Shown: positions 26,098 through 35,243 of the stretch, piece by piece
Layout: each line of letters begins with the position of its first letter
Numbering within the stretch: position 1 is the first letter of the stretch
From: an uncultured Faecalibacterium sp.
GTDB taxonomy: Bacteria; Bacillota; Clostridia; Oscillospirales; Ruminococcaceae
Assembly: GCA_934548045.1 (NCBI GenBank)
Contig: CAKTEM010000008.1
Span: 66,270 to 130,269 of the forward strand
Direction of reading: 5' to 3'
DNA: 64,000 bases
The notes under the pieces: generated by a model
Told to the model about the DNA's origin: nothing
Database searches by the model: none
What the model saw: only the letters and a program-made list of their open reading frames with translations
Position numbers and translations under genes: made by a program

Positions 26098-27404
26098 GGG
26101 GCGGACTAGTAGAGCTCGTCGAATGGGTGCTGCGGTACGGCGTCATCTATTGGTGTGCGCTGGCGGCGTTCTGCCTGCCGCTCCGCCGCCGGGAAGGGTT
26201 CTGGGTGCGGCTTGCAATATCCTTTGCGCCGCTCATGCTCCTGACCCTGGTCTACAGCCTGATTTTTCATGATTGTTCTTTTCGCAAACAGTGTCTGGTG
26301 GCACCTTTGGCATTTGCCATCGCGATTTTGCTGCTGGCCGGGCTGGTGGGCTTCTGTGTGGAAACCGACTGGTCGGGTGCGGTGTACTGCGCGGTCTGGT
26401 GCGTCATTGCAGCACAGATGATCAACGAGCTGTGGAGCATGCTGATGTGGTTCCTCCGGGAGCGATTCTCCGCAGTAAACGAATGGCCGCAGCCATCGCT
26501 GTATGCTGCTGGTCTGGCACTGCTGTTCACGGTGGCCTGCTGCGTCGTGATACGCTTTACCATTGCGCGGTCGATGCCCTATAATGGGATGTACCATGTC
26601 GGCCCTCGTCAGATGGGCAGCGCGCTCGTCCTTGGCGTGATGTTCACATGGATGTTCATCTTCCTGATGACGAAGAACCGGGCCGGAGAGCCGCTCTCGG
26701 CGGTCGGAATGGAAGCGGTCTGTCAGCTCTACTGCTTGACGCTGATGTATCTGCAGACCGAGCTGTTCAAAAAGGCCGCAATGCAGAAGGAGATGGACAC
26801 CCTCAACCTTCTGTATGAACGTCAGCGGCAGCAGTATCAGATTGCACGGCAGAATGTCCAGATCATCAACCGCCGCTGCCACGAGCTGAAAGTCCAGATC
26901 GCCGACCTGCGCCGTCTGGGTGCGGACAAAGCATTGCAGCAGAGTCTCGACGAAGCCGAGACAGCCGCCCGGCTCTACGATGCCGGAGCCAACACCGGAA
27001 ACGAAGTTCTGGATGTCGTTCTGACCGAGAAGACCCTGCTCTGCGAATCTCGAAAAATCCAGCTCAACGCCGTGGCGGACGGCAGCTGCCTCAAGCATTT
27101 TGAGCCGAGCGACCTGTATGCCCTCTTCGCCAATGCCCTCGACCACGCCATTGAGAGCGCGGTGAACATCCAGCAGCAGGAACGCCGGGTCATCGACCTG
27201 CTGGTCTGCGTGCGGCAGAATTTTGTCGTCATCAACGTCATCAGCCCGGAACGGGAAGTTCAGATGGGCGATAACCGGACGCTGAACTATGAGGTCAAGG
27301 TCATCAAACGGATCGTCCAAAAGTATAAAGGAACCCTGACGACCGAGACGAAGAACGGATTCTTCGCGATAAAGATCATTTTCCCACAGGAACAGAGAAA
27401 TTGA
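26094..27404 (+). CDS. GHKL-domain sensor histidine kinase (AgrC-like)
   Basis: 436 residues. Six or seven membrane helices fill residues 1-225. A coiled-coil linker (LYERQRQQYQIARQNVQIIN) leads to a putative His/Arg region in RRCHELKVQIADLRR, and a HATPase_c_5/GHKL domain occupies the C-terminal third (TGNEVLDVVLTEKTLLC, LYALFANALDHAIESAV, NYEVKVIKRIVQKYKGTL). It starts at a GTG overlapping the regulator's stop. The architecture matches AgrC-type peptide sensors. Confidence 0.9.
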   Translation: MRGGLVELVEWVLRYGVIYWCALAAFCLPLRRREGFWVRLAISFAPLMLLTLVYSLIFHDCSFRKQCLVAPLAFAIAILLLAGLVGFCVETDWSGAVYCAVWCVIAAQMINELWSMLMWFLRERFSAVNEWPQPSLYAAGLALLFTVACCVVIRFTIARSMPYNGMYHVGPRQMGSALVLGVMFTWMFIFLMTKNRAGEPLSAVGMEAVCQLYCLTLMYLQTELFKKAAMQKEMDTLNLLYERQRQQYQIARQNVQIINRRCHELKVQIADLRRLGADKALQQSLDEAETAARLYDAGANTGNEVLDVVLTEKTLLCESRKIQLNAVADGSCLKHFEPSDLYALFANALDHAIESAVNIQQQERRVIDLLVCVRQNFVVINVISPEREVQMGDNRTLNYEVKVIKRIVQKYKGTLTTETKNGFFAIKIIFPQEQRN

Positions 27405-27409
27405 AGATG

Positions 27410-27448
27410 ATAAAGGGCCATCGCACGAAAAGTGCGATGGCCCTTTAT
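27410..27448 (+). terminator. Terminator after the LytTR/GHKL pair
   Basis: Perfect 17-base stem ATAAAGGGCCATCGCAC / GTGCGATGGCCCTTTAT with a GAAAA loop, starting six bases after the stop codon. Confidence 0.9.
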
Positions 27449-27559
27449 CATCTATTATGTTGTATCCAAGCATTTGTGAAAAGTGAACAAATATATCAGT
27501 TTGATTTTGGAAGCCCAAAACCGAATAATCATGCGAAACGACCGATTGCCGCAACGCTC

Positions 27560-27587
27560 TTGATAAATGAAAAAGTTTTGATAAAAT
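27560..27587 (+). promoter_or_regulatory. Promoter of the GH2/GH3 island
   Basis: TTGATA at 27560, a 16-base spacer, and TAAAAT at 27582. The rest of the 254-base gap between the terminator and GH2 is AT-rich and shows nothing else clear. Confidence 0.6.
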
Positions 27588-27658
27588 AGTGACGAACCTG
27601 TGATAACTGCGAAAAACAGTGAACATACGACAAGAAAAACCAAACGAGGAGGCCGGAA

Positions 27659-29578
27659 ATGAGAGGCATCGCCAAGCTCATGAACAACTGGCAGTTTACG
27701 AAACCGGGCGAGGCCGCGGTGACTGTGAACCTGCCCCACACCTGGAACGCAAAGGACGGTCAGGACGGCGGCAACGACTACTGGCGCGGACCCTGCACCT
27801 ACACCACCCGGTTCGACGCTCCTGCGTTCGACGAGAAGACCCAGCAGGTCTGGCTCCAGTTCGAGGGTGTCAACGCCAGCGCGAAAGTCATCCTGAACGG
27901 AACTGAGGTCTGCCGCCACGATAACGGCTATTCGACCTTCCGTGCAGACATCACTGCTCTGCTGAAAAAGCAGAACGAACTGACCGTCGAAGTCGACAAC
28001 AGCGTGAACGACCACGTTTATCCCCAGAAGGCGGACTTCACCTTCTACGGCGGCATCTACCGTGATGTCAGCCTGCTGACCGTCAGCAAGAACCACATCG
28101 CGCTCGGCCACTACGGCGATACCGGTGTGAAGGTCACGCCGACGCTCAAGGATAACCGCGCAGATATCACCGTCTCGACGATGGTCGAGGGTGAGGGTAC
28201 CGTCGAGGTCGAGCTGCTGGATGCCGCTGGCAAGCAGGTCGGCAAGGCGGAAGGCGAGACCGTCACCATGACGATCGCAAATCCGCACCTATGGAATGGC
28301 GTCAAGGACCCCTACCTCTACACCTGCATCGTCCGCCTGATGAACGGCGGCAAGGCAGTCGACGAGGTCCGCACCCGTTTCGGTGTCCGCACCTTCTCCG
28401 TCGATTCCAAGAACGGCTTCTTCCTGAACGGTAAGCCCTACTCGCTCCACGGCGTCTCCCGTCATCAGGACCGCAAGGGTCTGGGCAACGCCATCACCCG
28501 TGAGATGCACGATGAGGACATGGCTCTCATCCGGGAGCTGGGCGCAAACACTGTCCGTCTGGCACATTACCAGCACGACCAGTATTTCTACGACCTCTGT
28601 GACCAGTACGGCATGGTGGTCTGGGCGGAGATCCCTTACATCTCTGAGCATCTGCCCAATGGCCGCGAGAACACCATCAGCCAGATGAAAGAGCTGATCT
28701 ACCAGAACTACAACCATCCCTGCATCGTCTGCTGGGGTGTCTCCAACGAGATTACGATTTCGACCAAGGACAAGGCCGACATGCTCGACAATCACCACGA
28801 GCTGAACGACCTGTGCCACAAGATGGACCCGACCCGTTTCACCACGCTGGCATGTTACGCGATGTGCGGCCCCTTCAACCCGGTGGCCCACATCACCGAT
28901 GTCGTCAGCTGGAACCTCTACCTCGGCTGGTATGTGCCGGGCCTGTTCCTGAACGATCTGTGGATGGATTTCTTCCACCTCGTCTACCCCAACCGTCCGC
29001 TCGGCTTCTCCGAGTACGGTGCTGAGGGTATGCCCAATCTCCACAGCGCGCATCCGCGCCGCGGCGACCACACCGAAGAGTATCAGGCAAAGTACCACGA
29101 GTATATGCTGAAATGCTTCGACCGCCACAAATGGATGTGGGCGACCCACGTCTGGAACATGTACGACTTCGCAGCTGACGCACGCGATCAGGGCGGCGAG
29201 CCGGGCATGAACCACAAAGGTTTGGTGACCTTCGACCGCAAGACCAAGAAGGACAGCTTCTATATTTATAAAGCATGGTGGAGCGACGAGGCCTTCGTCC
29301 ACATCTGCTCCAAGCGGTTCGTTGACCGCACCGAGAGCGAGATCGAAGTCAAGGTCTACTCCAACCAGAAGAACGTTGCCCTCTACGTCAACGGCCAGAA
29401 GCTGGCTGAGCAGAGCGGCGAACACATCTTCAAGTTCCGTGTGCCGCTGACCGGAAAGGTCGAAGTCAAGGCGGTCGCAGGCGAGTGCATCGACACCGCC
29501 ACCTTCCAGAAGGTCGACACCCCGAACCCCAGCTACAAGCTGGTAAAAACCAAGTCGAAAAGCGCGAACTGGGTGTAA
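27659..29578 (+). CDS. Glycoside hydrolase family 2 (beta-galactosidase/beta-glucuronidase-like)
   Basis: 639 residues. N-terminal sugar-binding jelly-roll (VNLPHTWNAKDGQDGGNDYWRG, VILNGTEVCRH), a central Ig-like domain, then the TIM barrel with the acid/base Glu364 in GVSNEITIS and the nucleophile Glu452 in GFSEYGAEG. No signal peptide, so it acts inside the cell. The substrate could be a beta-galactoside, beta-glucuronide or beta-glucoside; the barrel lacks an obvious NxK glucuronate signature in the part scanned, so it is left open. AGGAGGCCGGAA precedes the ATG. It is first in an island with GH3, a small membrane protein and a GPH symporter. Confidence 0.88.
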   Translation: MRGIAKLMNNWQFTKPGEAAVTVNLPHTWNAKDGQDGGNDYWRGPCTYTTRFDAPAFDEKTQQVWLQFEGVNASAKVILNGTEVCRHDNGYSTFRADITALLKKQNELTVEVDNSVNDHVYPQKADFTFYGGIYRDVSLLTVSKNHIALGHYGDTGVKVTPTLKDNRADITVSTMVEGEGTVEVELLDAAGKQVGKAEGETVTMTIANPHLWNGVKDPYLYTCIVRLMNGGKAVDEVRTRFGVRTFSVDSKNGFFLNGKPYSLHGVSRHQDRKGLGNAITREMHDEDMALIRELGANTVRLAHYQHDQYFYDLCDQYGMVVWAEIPYISEHLPNGRENTISQMKELIYQNYNHPCIVCWGVSNEITISTKDKADMLDNHHELNDLCHKMDPTRFTTLACYAMCGPFNPVAHITDVVSWNLYLGWYVPGLFLNDLWMDFFHLVYPNRPLGFSEYGAEGMPNLHSAHPRRGDHTEEYQAKYHEYMLKCFDRHKWMWATHVWNMYDFAADARDQGGEPGMNHKGLVTFDRKTKKDSFYIYKAWWSDEAFVHICSKRFVDRTESEIEVKVYSNQKNVALYVNGQKLAEQSGEHIFKFRVPLTGKVEVKAVAGECIDTATFQKVDTPNPSYKLVKTKSKSANWV

Positions 29579-29693
29579 GCACCACGACGCGCTTTGCAGA
29601 GATATCAAACCGAAAGGGAGGAGCCCGGACCAGAAAACCAGCTGCCCGGTCCAGCAGTGGTAAAGAAGAACACGAAAAGAAAAGGAGAACAGC

Positions 29694-32600
29694 ATGGCAA
29701 AGAAAAGCATGGTGCTGCGCGGTACGACTGCGTTGTTCACCTTCGTTTTCTCGCTGTCCATCGTGACTGGCGCGATCCTCGAAGGCTACAAGTCGACCAT
29801 CGACACCAACCTTGGCACCCAGAGCGAAAAGTTCGTCTCGGAAAGCACCGAAGCCGATCCGCTCTACAATAAATTCACCCCGTCTGCCGAAGTCCTGAAC
29901 GAGGACGGCACCGGTAACTCTCACGCACTCATCCAGAAGGCAATGAACCTGAACCGCCAGCAGGCGGCTGAGGGCGCAGTCCTTCTGAAGAATGAGAACA
30001 ACGCTCTGCCTCTGGCAAGCGGCGCAAAGGTCACTCTGCTGGGCATCCGCTCTCATGTGCCTCTGGTCGGTTCCAGCTTCGGCGTCAAGGCATGGGGCGG
30101 CTTCATCAATCTGGAGCAGGCTCTGAGCCAGAACAAGACCGACTTCGCAAATACTATCACCACCAGTATGAACACCAACCGCCAGACCGGTGAGACCACC
30201 GTTGGCCGTACTGTTTCTTCCTGGAGCGGTGACGAGTTCGATTTCGAGGGCGCAGGCTACGAGATCAACCCCACCATGGTGAACATCTACGAGAAGCTGA
30301 ACGAGACTTACAACCACGCAAACAACGAGTCTCCGGCAGAAGTCTACGATCCGGGCGAACCTTCTCTGGCTGAGATCGCAGCAGTCGACAGCAGCTATGA
30401 GTCCAGCTTCGCACAGTACGGCGATGCTGCCATCGTTGTCATCAGCCGTCCCAGCGCAGAGTCCAAGGACTACCTGCCCGGCGGCATCGTTGAGGGTCTG
30501 GGCGCAGACGAGCCTCTGGCACTGACCACCAACGAGCGCGACATCATCGAGACTGCTAAGAAGGCAAGCGACAAGGTCATCGTCCTCGTCAACACCGCAA
30601 CTGCTGTTGAGATCGGCGACCTGAAGAACGACCCCGATATCGACGCGATCCTGTGGATCGGCTTCCCCGGCTGTTACGGCATGACCGGTATCGCTGATAT
30701 CCTCTGCGGCCGTACCAGCCCCTCCGGCGGTCTGCCCGACATCTACCCCACCTACAACATGTCCGCTCCGGCCATGCAGAACATGGGCAAGATGTACTAC
30801 ACCAACACCGCTGACGTCATCACCCGTTCCGGCGGTCTGCTGAGCTTCACCCCGGGTGCTTACACCATCGAGGCTGAGGGCCTGTACACCGGTTACCGTT
30901 ACTACGAGACTCGTTACTTCGATTCCGTCAACGGCAACGGCAATGCAACTTCTCCCGTCGGCGCATACGCATCCTCTACCGAGTGGAACTACGCAAACGA
31001 AGTTGCTTACGGCTTCGGTTATGGTCTGAGCTACACCACCTTCACTCAGGAAATCATGGGCCAGCCTGAGATCACTGTCGACATCGACAGCGAGACCGGC
31101 GCACCTCAGGTCTACGCAACCTTCAACGTGAAGGTCACCAACACCGGCAGTGTTGCCGGCAAGACCCCTGTCCAGATCTACGGCCAGGCTCCCTACACCG
31201 AGGGCGGTCTGGAAAAGGTCGCTATCCAGCTGCTGAACTTCGAGAAGTCCAGCGAACTGGCACCCGGCGCATCTGAGATCGTTCCGGTCAAGGTCGATAT
31301 GCAGTATATCGCAAGCTATGACATGGACTACGATAACGGCGACGGCACCACCGGTACCTATGTTCTGGATCCCGGTACCTACTACTTCGCAGCTGGCAAC
31401 GGCGCACATGATGCTCTGAACAACATCCTGGCTCTCCAGGGTGCAGACGAGTCCAAGATGGTCGGTACTGGCGACGCAGCAGCTGCTGTCGCTCAGGAGA
31501 TCACCGAGGACCTCATCGCACGCACCACCTTCTCTGTTTCAAAGACCGGCGAGAAGATCTCCAACCAGATCCCCTACTCCGACTGGAACTACTACCAGCC
31601 CGGTGAGGTCACCTATCTGACCCGTGCTGACTGGGCAGGCACCTTCCCCAAGACCTACGATCAGATGACTCTGACCAGCGAGCAGCTGATCAGCGACCTG
31701 AACGGCAACTACTACACCATCGCAACCGACGACGATACTTCCGCTATCAAGTGGGGCCAGAACAGCGATCTGATGTTCTATCAGATGTATGATCTGGACT
31801 TCGATGATCCGAAGTGGGATGAGCTGCTGGATAAGATGACCCTCGAGGAAGCTCAGTATCTGGCAACCTACGGCGGCCCCAGCATCCCGGGCGTTGAGTC
31901 CATCGGCACTGTTGAGACCTACATGACTGAGAACGCTGGTAACGGTGTTGCAGTCAACCTGAACGCATCCAAGGATACCAACGCACCCTGGACCATCGGC
32001 GCAGATGATCCGAACGGCAACTGGCATCCTGAAGTCTTCGCAAACGCTCCGCTGGTCGCTGCTTCCTTCAACAACGACCTGTACAAGGCAGTCGGCGAGT
32101 TCGTCGGAGAGGAATCCCTGTTCGTTGGTATTCCCATCCTGTGGGGCCCCGGCATGAACACCCATCGTCAGGCTTACAACGGCCGTAACGGTGAGTACTA
32201 CTCTGAGGATCCCGTCCTGACCGGTAACGCTGGTATGGAGTTTGCGATCGGCGCACTGGAGTACGGCCTGATCGCCGCTCCGAAGCACTACGCTTTCAAT
32301 GACCAGGAGTCTGAGCGTGGCGGCGTTTCTCCCTACATGACCGAGCAGCGCGCTCGTGAGATCGAGCTGCGCGCTTATCAGATCGCATTTGAGGCTACCA
32401 AGTACGATACCGACGACTACGATGCAGGTATGCGTGGTCTGATGACCTCCTTCTCCAAGATCGGCGGCGTCGAGTGTACTTCCAGCATCGGCATGAACAC
32501 CAACATCCTGAAGAAGGAGTGGGGCTTCAAGGGCTACGCAGTTACCGATATCTACGATGATACCGACCTGTACGGCGCAGTTCTGAACTCTGGTGTTACC

Positions 32601-32945
32601 TGCTTCGATACCCGTGGTATCTCCGGCTTCTACGGTTCTACCACCCTCGAGACCGACACCACCTTCGCAACGCAGGTCGACGGCAGCTCCATCAGCAGCA
32701 CCCTGCTGAACGGTGATGCAAACCTGCAGCAGCACGTCAAGGAGTCCGCACACAACATCCTGTATGCTATGGCTCACTCCAACCTGATGAACCGCTACAA
32801 CAGCACCACCCGTATCGTCCAGACCATGACCTGGTGGCGTGTGGCTTACATCGCTCTGATCGCTGTTTCCGGCATCCTGATGGTTGCTTGCGGCGCAGGC
32901 TATGTCCTCTCCGTCCGCAAGAAGAACAAGAAGGAGGTTCACTAA
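29694..32945 (+). CDS. Membrane-anchored glycoside hydrolase family 3 with reversed domain order
   Basis: 1083 residues. N-terminal membrane helix (about 10-30), then a GH3 C-type domain (about 85-450; AAEGAVLLKNENNALPL at its start, YGFGYGLSYTTF at its end), a fibronectin-III-like domain (about 460-560; VKVTNTGSVAGKTPVQIY), and only then the GH3 N-type catalytic barrel (about 705-1010; LLDKMTLEEAQYL, APKHYAFNDQESERGG, nucleophile near Asp952 in AVTDIYDD). A C-terminal helix (VAYIALIAVSGILMVACGAGYVLSV) and a Lys-rich tail follow. Ordinary GH3 enzymes have the barrel first; the reversed order is known from some ruminococcal beta-glucosidases. Both ends are membrane-embedded, so the catalytic part is probably outside. 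Codon use is very biased, suggesting high expression. Confidence 0.88.
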   Translation: MAKKSMVLRGTTALFTFVFSLSIVTGAILEGYKSTIDTNLGTQSEKFVSESTEADPLYNKFTPSAEVLNEDGTGNSHALIQKAMNLNRQQAAEGAVLLKNENNALPLASGAKVTLLGIRSHVPLVGSSFGVKAWGGFINLEQALSQNKTDFANTITTSMNTNRQTGETTVGRTVSSWSGDEFDFEGAGYEINPTMVNIYEKLNETYNHANNESPAEVYDPGEPSLAEIAAVDSSYESSFAQYGDAAIVVISRPSAESKDYLPGGIVEGLGADEPLALTTNERDIIETAKKASDKVIVLVNTATAVEIGDLKNDPDIDAILWIGFPGCYGMTGIADILCGRTSPSGGLPDIYPTYNMSAPAMQNMGKMYYTNTADVITRSGGLLSFTPGAYTIEAEGLYTGYRYYETRYFDSVNGNGNATSPVGAYASSTEWNYANEVAYGFGYGLSYTTFTQEIMGQPEITVDIDSETGAPQVYATFNVKVTNTGSVAGKTPVQIYGQAPYTEGGLEKVAIQLLNFEKSSELAPGASEIVPVKVDMQYIASYDMDYDNGDGTTGTYVLDPGTYYFAAGNGAHDALNNILALQGADESKMVGTGDAAAAVAQEITEDLIARTTFSVSKTGEKISNQIPYSDWNYYQPGEVTYLTRADWAGTFPKTYDQMTLTSEQLISDLNGNYYTIATDDDTSAIKWGQNSDLMFYQMYDLDFDDPKWDELLDKMTLEEAQYLATYGGPSIPGVESIGTVETYMTENAGNGVAVNLNASKDTNAPWTIGADDPNGNWHPEVFANAPLVAASFNNDLYKAVGEFVGEESLFVGIPILWGPGMNTHRQAYNGRNGEYYSEDPVLTGNAGMEFAIGALEYGLIAAPKHYAFNDQESERGGVSPYMTEQRAREIELRAYQIAFEATKYDTDDYDAGMRGLMTSFSKIGGVECTSSIGMNTNILKKEWGFKGYAVTDIYDDTDLYGAVLNSGVTCFDTRGISGFYGSTTLETDTTFATQVDGSSISSTLLNGDANLQQHVKESAHNILYAMAHSNLMNRYNSTTRIVQTMTWWRVAYIALIAVSGILMVACGAGYVLSVRKKNKKEVH

Positions 32946-32946
32946 T

Positions 32947-33372
32947 ATGAAGAAACAGGGCGCAGCCTTCTATTTCAACGTCGTGGCGATTGTTCTCGCC
33001 ATCGCTGGCATCGTCACCATGGTGATGAGCAGCACTTACAGCGAGGCCAATGCACTGGCCGCTCTGACCCGTCTGATCGTCCAGAGTGTTCTGGCAATCG
33101 TTCTGGTTATTGGCGGCATCTGGGCGGATAACAACGGCAAGGGCGACGGCGTCATCAGCCTGGCAGCTACCATGGCAGCCATCGCACTGATCGTTGCTAC
33201 CATCGGCAACATCATCAACAGCCGCATCCTGCTGATCTCCGGCCTGTTCTCCTTCAACTCTCAGAACATGGTCGGCTGGCATGTCTTCTATGTCACCGTT
33301 GCCTGCCTGGTCTGCTATGTCATCTCCATTCTGGCGATGGTCATCGGCTCCTTCTTCAAGGCAACCAAGTAA
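32947..33372 (+). CDS. Small four-helix membrane protein coupled to GH3
   Basis: 141 residues with four hydrophobic helices (about 8-28, 42-60, 67-90, 112-135) and short loops, one holding NNGKGDG. No family recognised. It begins one base after the GH3 stop with AAGGAGGTTC as ribosome binding site, and a strong terminator follows, so it is always made with the GH3 enzyme. It may help place or stabilise the double-anchored GH3 protein; that is inference from linkage. Confidence 0.7.
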   Translation: MKKQGAAFYFNVVAIVLAIAGIVTMVMSSTYSEANALAALTRLIVQSVLAIVLVIGGIWADNNGKGDGVISLAATMAAIALIVATIGNIINSRILLISGLFSFNSQNMVGWHVFYVTVACLVCYVISILAMVIGSFFKATK

Positions 33373-33407
33373 GAGACATCCTCTGAAAAACCTCTAGTAT
33401 CCGATTT

Positions 33408-33453
33408 GCGGCAGCCTGCCCCCTGAAAGGCGGGGTAAGCTGCCGCTTTTTGT
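33408..33453 (+). terminator. Terminator after the GH3 membrane partner
   Basis: GCGGCAGC pairs with GCTGCCGC around an inner CTGCCCC/GGGGTA stem, followed by TTTTTGTT. It separates the GH genes from the symporter, which must have its own promoter or rely on read-through. Confidence 0.8.
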
Positions 33454-33476
33454 TAAAAACAAAAGGAGAGACCGCA

Positions 33477-35042
33477 ATGGGCGAACAAAATTCTACGGCG
33501 TCGAGTGTGAACCGCGCCAAAACCTACCAGCTGGTGCTGTTTCCGCTGAACAACGGCGCGACGAACGTGTACTATGTGCTGGTGCTTTCCTACATCGCGA
33601 CCTTCGGCAGTAAAGTTCTGGCACTGAGCATGATCTTCGCATCGGTCATGGTCACCGGTATGCGTCTGTTCGACGCCATCACCGACCCCATCATCGGTGC
33701 CCTGATGGACCGCACCAACGGCAAGTTCGGCAAGTTCCGGCCGTTTATGGTCATCGGCAACCTTATCATGGCAGTCAGCATCCTGGCTCTGTACTGCCTG
33801 ACTCCGCTCATCCCGGCCAGTGCGATGGGCCTGCGCTATGCAGCCTTCGTCGGCCTGTATGCGGTCTGGGTCATCGGCTACACCTTCCAGACCAGCTGCA
33901 CCCGTTCCGGCCAGACCGTTCTGACCAACGACCCGAAGCAGCGTCCGCTCTTCACCATCTTCAACACCGTCGGCTCTCTGCTGGGCATGGGCGCAATGCA
34001 GTTCTTTGCTCCCATCCTTGCGAAGAACTACGAGGGTGGCTATGCTTCCGCAAGCTTCTTCCGCACTCTGGCTCCTGTTGGTATCGTCATCTCCATTCTG
34101 CTCACCCTGCTGGCAGTCGTCGGCATCTGGGAGAAGGACCAGCCCAAGTACTTCGGTATCGGCGGCGAGAAGACCGAGAAGATCAAGGTCAGCGAGTATG
34201 TCCAGATCATCAAGAACAACAACCCGATGCAGCGTCTGATGGTCGCTGGTGCAGGCTGCAAGCTGGCTCTGTCCATCGCGACCAACACCACCGTCCTGTG
34301 CATGCTGTACGGCTGCATGATGGGCAACTACGACGGCCTGTACCTGCCGATGATGGTTCTGGGCTACGTCTTCAGCGTGCCGTTCTTCCTGCTGACCGTC
34401 CGCACCAGCCAGAAGGAAGGTCAGAAGGCCAGCCTGGTGAAGTACGTCAGCGTGGCGTTCATCTGCTACATCGGCGTTCTCGTTCTGCTCATCCTCTGGG
34501 GCAAGAGCGACGCCTTCACCCTGTCCATCATGGGCGAGAATGGCCTGTCCATCAACCTGTACACCATCCTGTTCATCGCTTTCTTCGGCATCGGCTACGG
34601 CGCATATTATGCTACTGCTGATATGCCTATCCCGATGGTCGCCGACTGCTCGGACTACGAGACTTACCGTTCCGGCAACTACATCCCGGGCATCATGGGT
34701 ACTCTGTTCAGCCTCGTTGACAAGCTGGTCTCCAGCCTGTCCGCAACCGTCGTCGGCATTGCGGTCAGCTTCATCGGTCTGGAGAGCCTCCCGACCCAGT
34801 ATGACCCGTACACTCCCGGCATGAACTTCGTTGTTATCGTCCTGTTCTGCGTCATCCCGATGATCGCTTGGGGTGCTACCCTCATCGCCATGAAGGGCTA
34901 CACCCTGACTGGTGCCAAGATGAAGGAGATCCAGGCTGTCAACGCCTGCCGCCGCGACGCTGTGGCAAACGGCATGAAGCTGGAAGACGCCATGGCAAAG
35001 TGGCAGACCATCGACCAGCTGCCCGAACAGTATCAGAACTGA
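33477..35042 (+). CDS. GPH-type (MelB-like) sugar:cation symporter, MFS superfamily
   Basis: 521 residues, about twelve helices. The motif ITDPIIGALMDRTNGKFGKFRPFM is the signature loop of the glycoside-pentoside-hexuronide:cation symporters, and the second-half VADCSDYETYRSGNYIPGIMG matches too. Partners take up glycosides with Na+ or H+. The extended C-terminal tail (MKEIQAVNACRRDAVANGMK) is soluble and helical. AAGGAGAGACCGCA precedes the ATG. It probably imports the sugar released outside by GH3 for the intracellular GH2. Confidence 0.9.
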   Translation: MGEQNSTASSVNRAKTYQLVLFPLNNGATNVYYVLVLSYIATFGSKVLALSMIFASVMVTGMRLFDAITDPIIGALMDRTNGKFGKFRPFMVIGNLIMAVSILALYCLTPLIPASAMGLRYAAFVGLYAVWVIGYTFQTSCTRSGQTVLTNDPKQRPLFTIFNTVGSLLGMGAMQFFAPILAKNYEGGYASASFFRTLAPVGIVISILLTLLAVVGIWEKDQPKYFGIGGEKTEKIKVSEYVQIIKNNNPMQRLMVAGAGCKLALSIATNTTVLCMLYGCMMGNYDGLYLPMMVLGYVFSVPFFLLTVRTSQKEGQKASLVKYVSVAFICYIGVLVLLILWGKSDAFTLSIMGENGLSINLYTILFIAFFGIGYGAYYATADMPIPMVADCSDYETYRSGNYIPGIMGTLFSLVDKLVSSLSATVVGIAVSFIGLESLPTQYDPYTPGMNFVVIVLFCVIPMIAWGATLIAMKGYTLTGAKMKEIQAVNACRRDAVANGMKLEDAMAKWQTIDQLPEQYQN

Positions 35043-35069
35043 TCCCTGAGCTGAAATAATCGCAAAACT

Positions 35070-35113
35070 GCACCGCAGATCCGTGAAAATGGGTCTGCGG
35101 TGCGGTTTCTTTA
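35070..35113 (+). terminator. Terminator after the GPH symporter
   Basis: GCACCGCAGATCC pairs with GGGTCTGCGGTGC, followed by GGTTTCTTTAT. Confidence 0.85.
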
Positions 35114-35130
35114 TAGAATAAAATAGAACA

Positions 35131-35173
35131 AAACGTAATCCCCCGGTTCCGTGATGAGTTGTGGAACCGGGGG
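35131..35173 (-). terminator. Probable terminator after the ROK kinase gene
   Basis: CCCCGGTTCC / GGAACCGGGG hairpin between the convergent symporter and ROK genes. On the minus strand the tail is ATTACGTTTTGTTC, a weak T-run. Confidence 0.55.
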
Positions 35174-35243
35174 CTTACTATTTGATGAAGGAGGAATGTC
35201 TTAAAGGATGTTTCTTATCAAAAACTCACGGGAAGCAGGGGAA

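Noticed and set aside
29466..31409. A 647-codon minus-strand frame under GH2/GH3
   Set aside because: The GH3 sense strand has the full domain series; the antisense frame has none.
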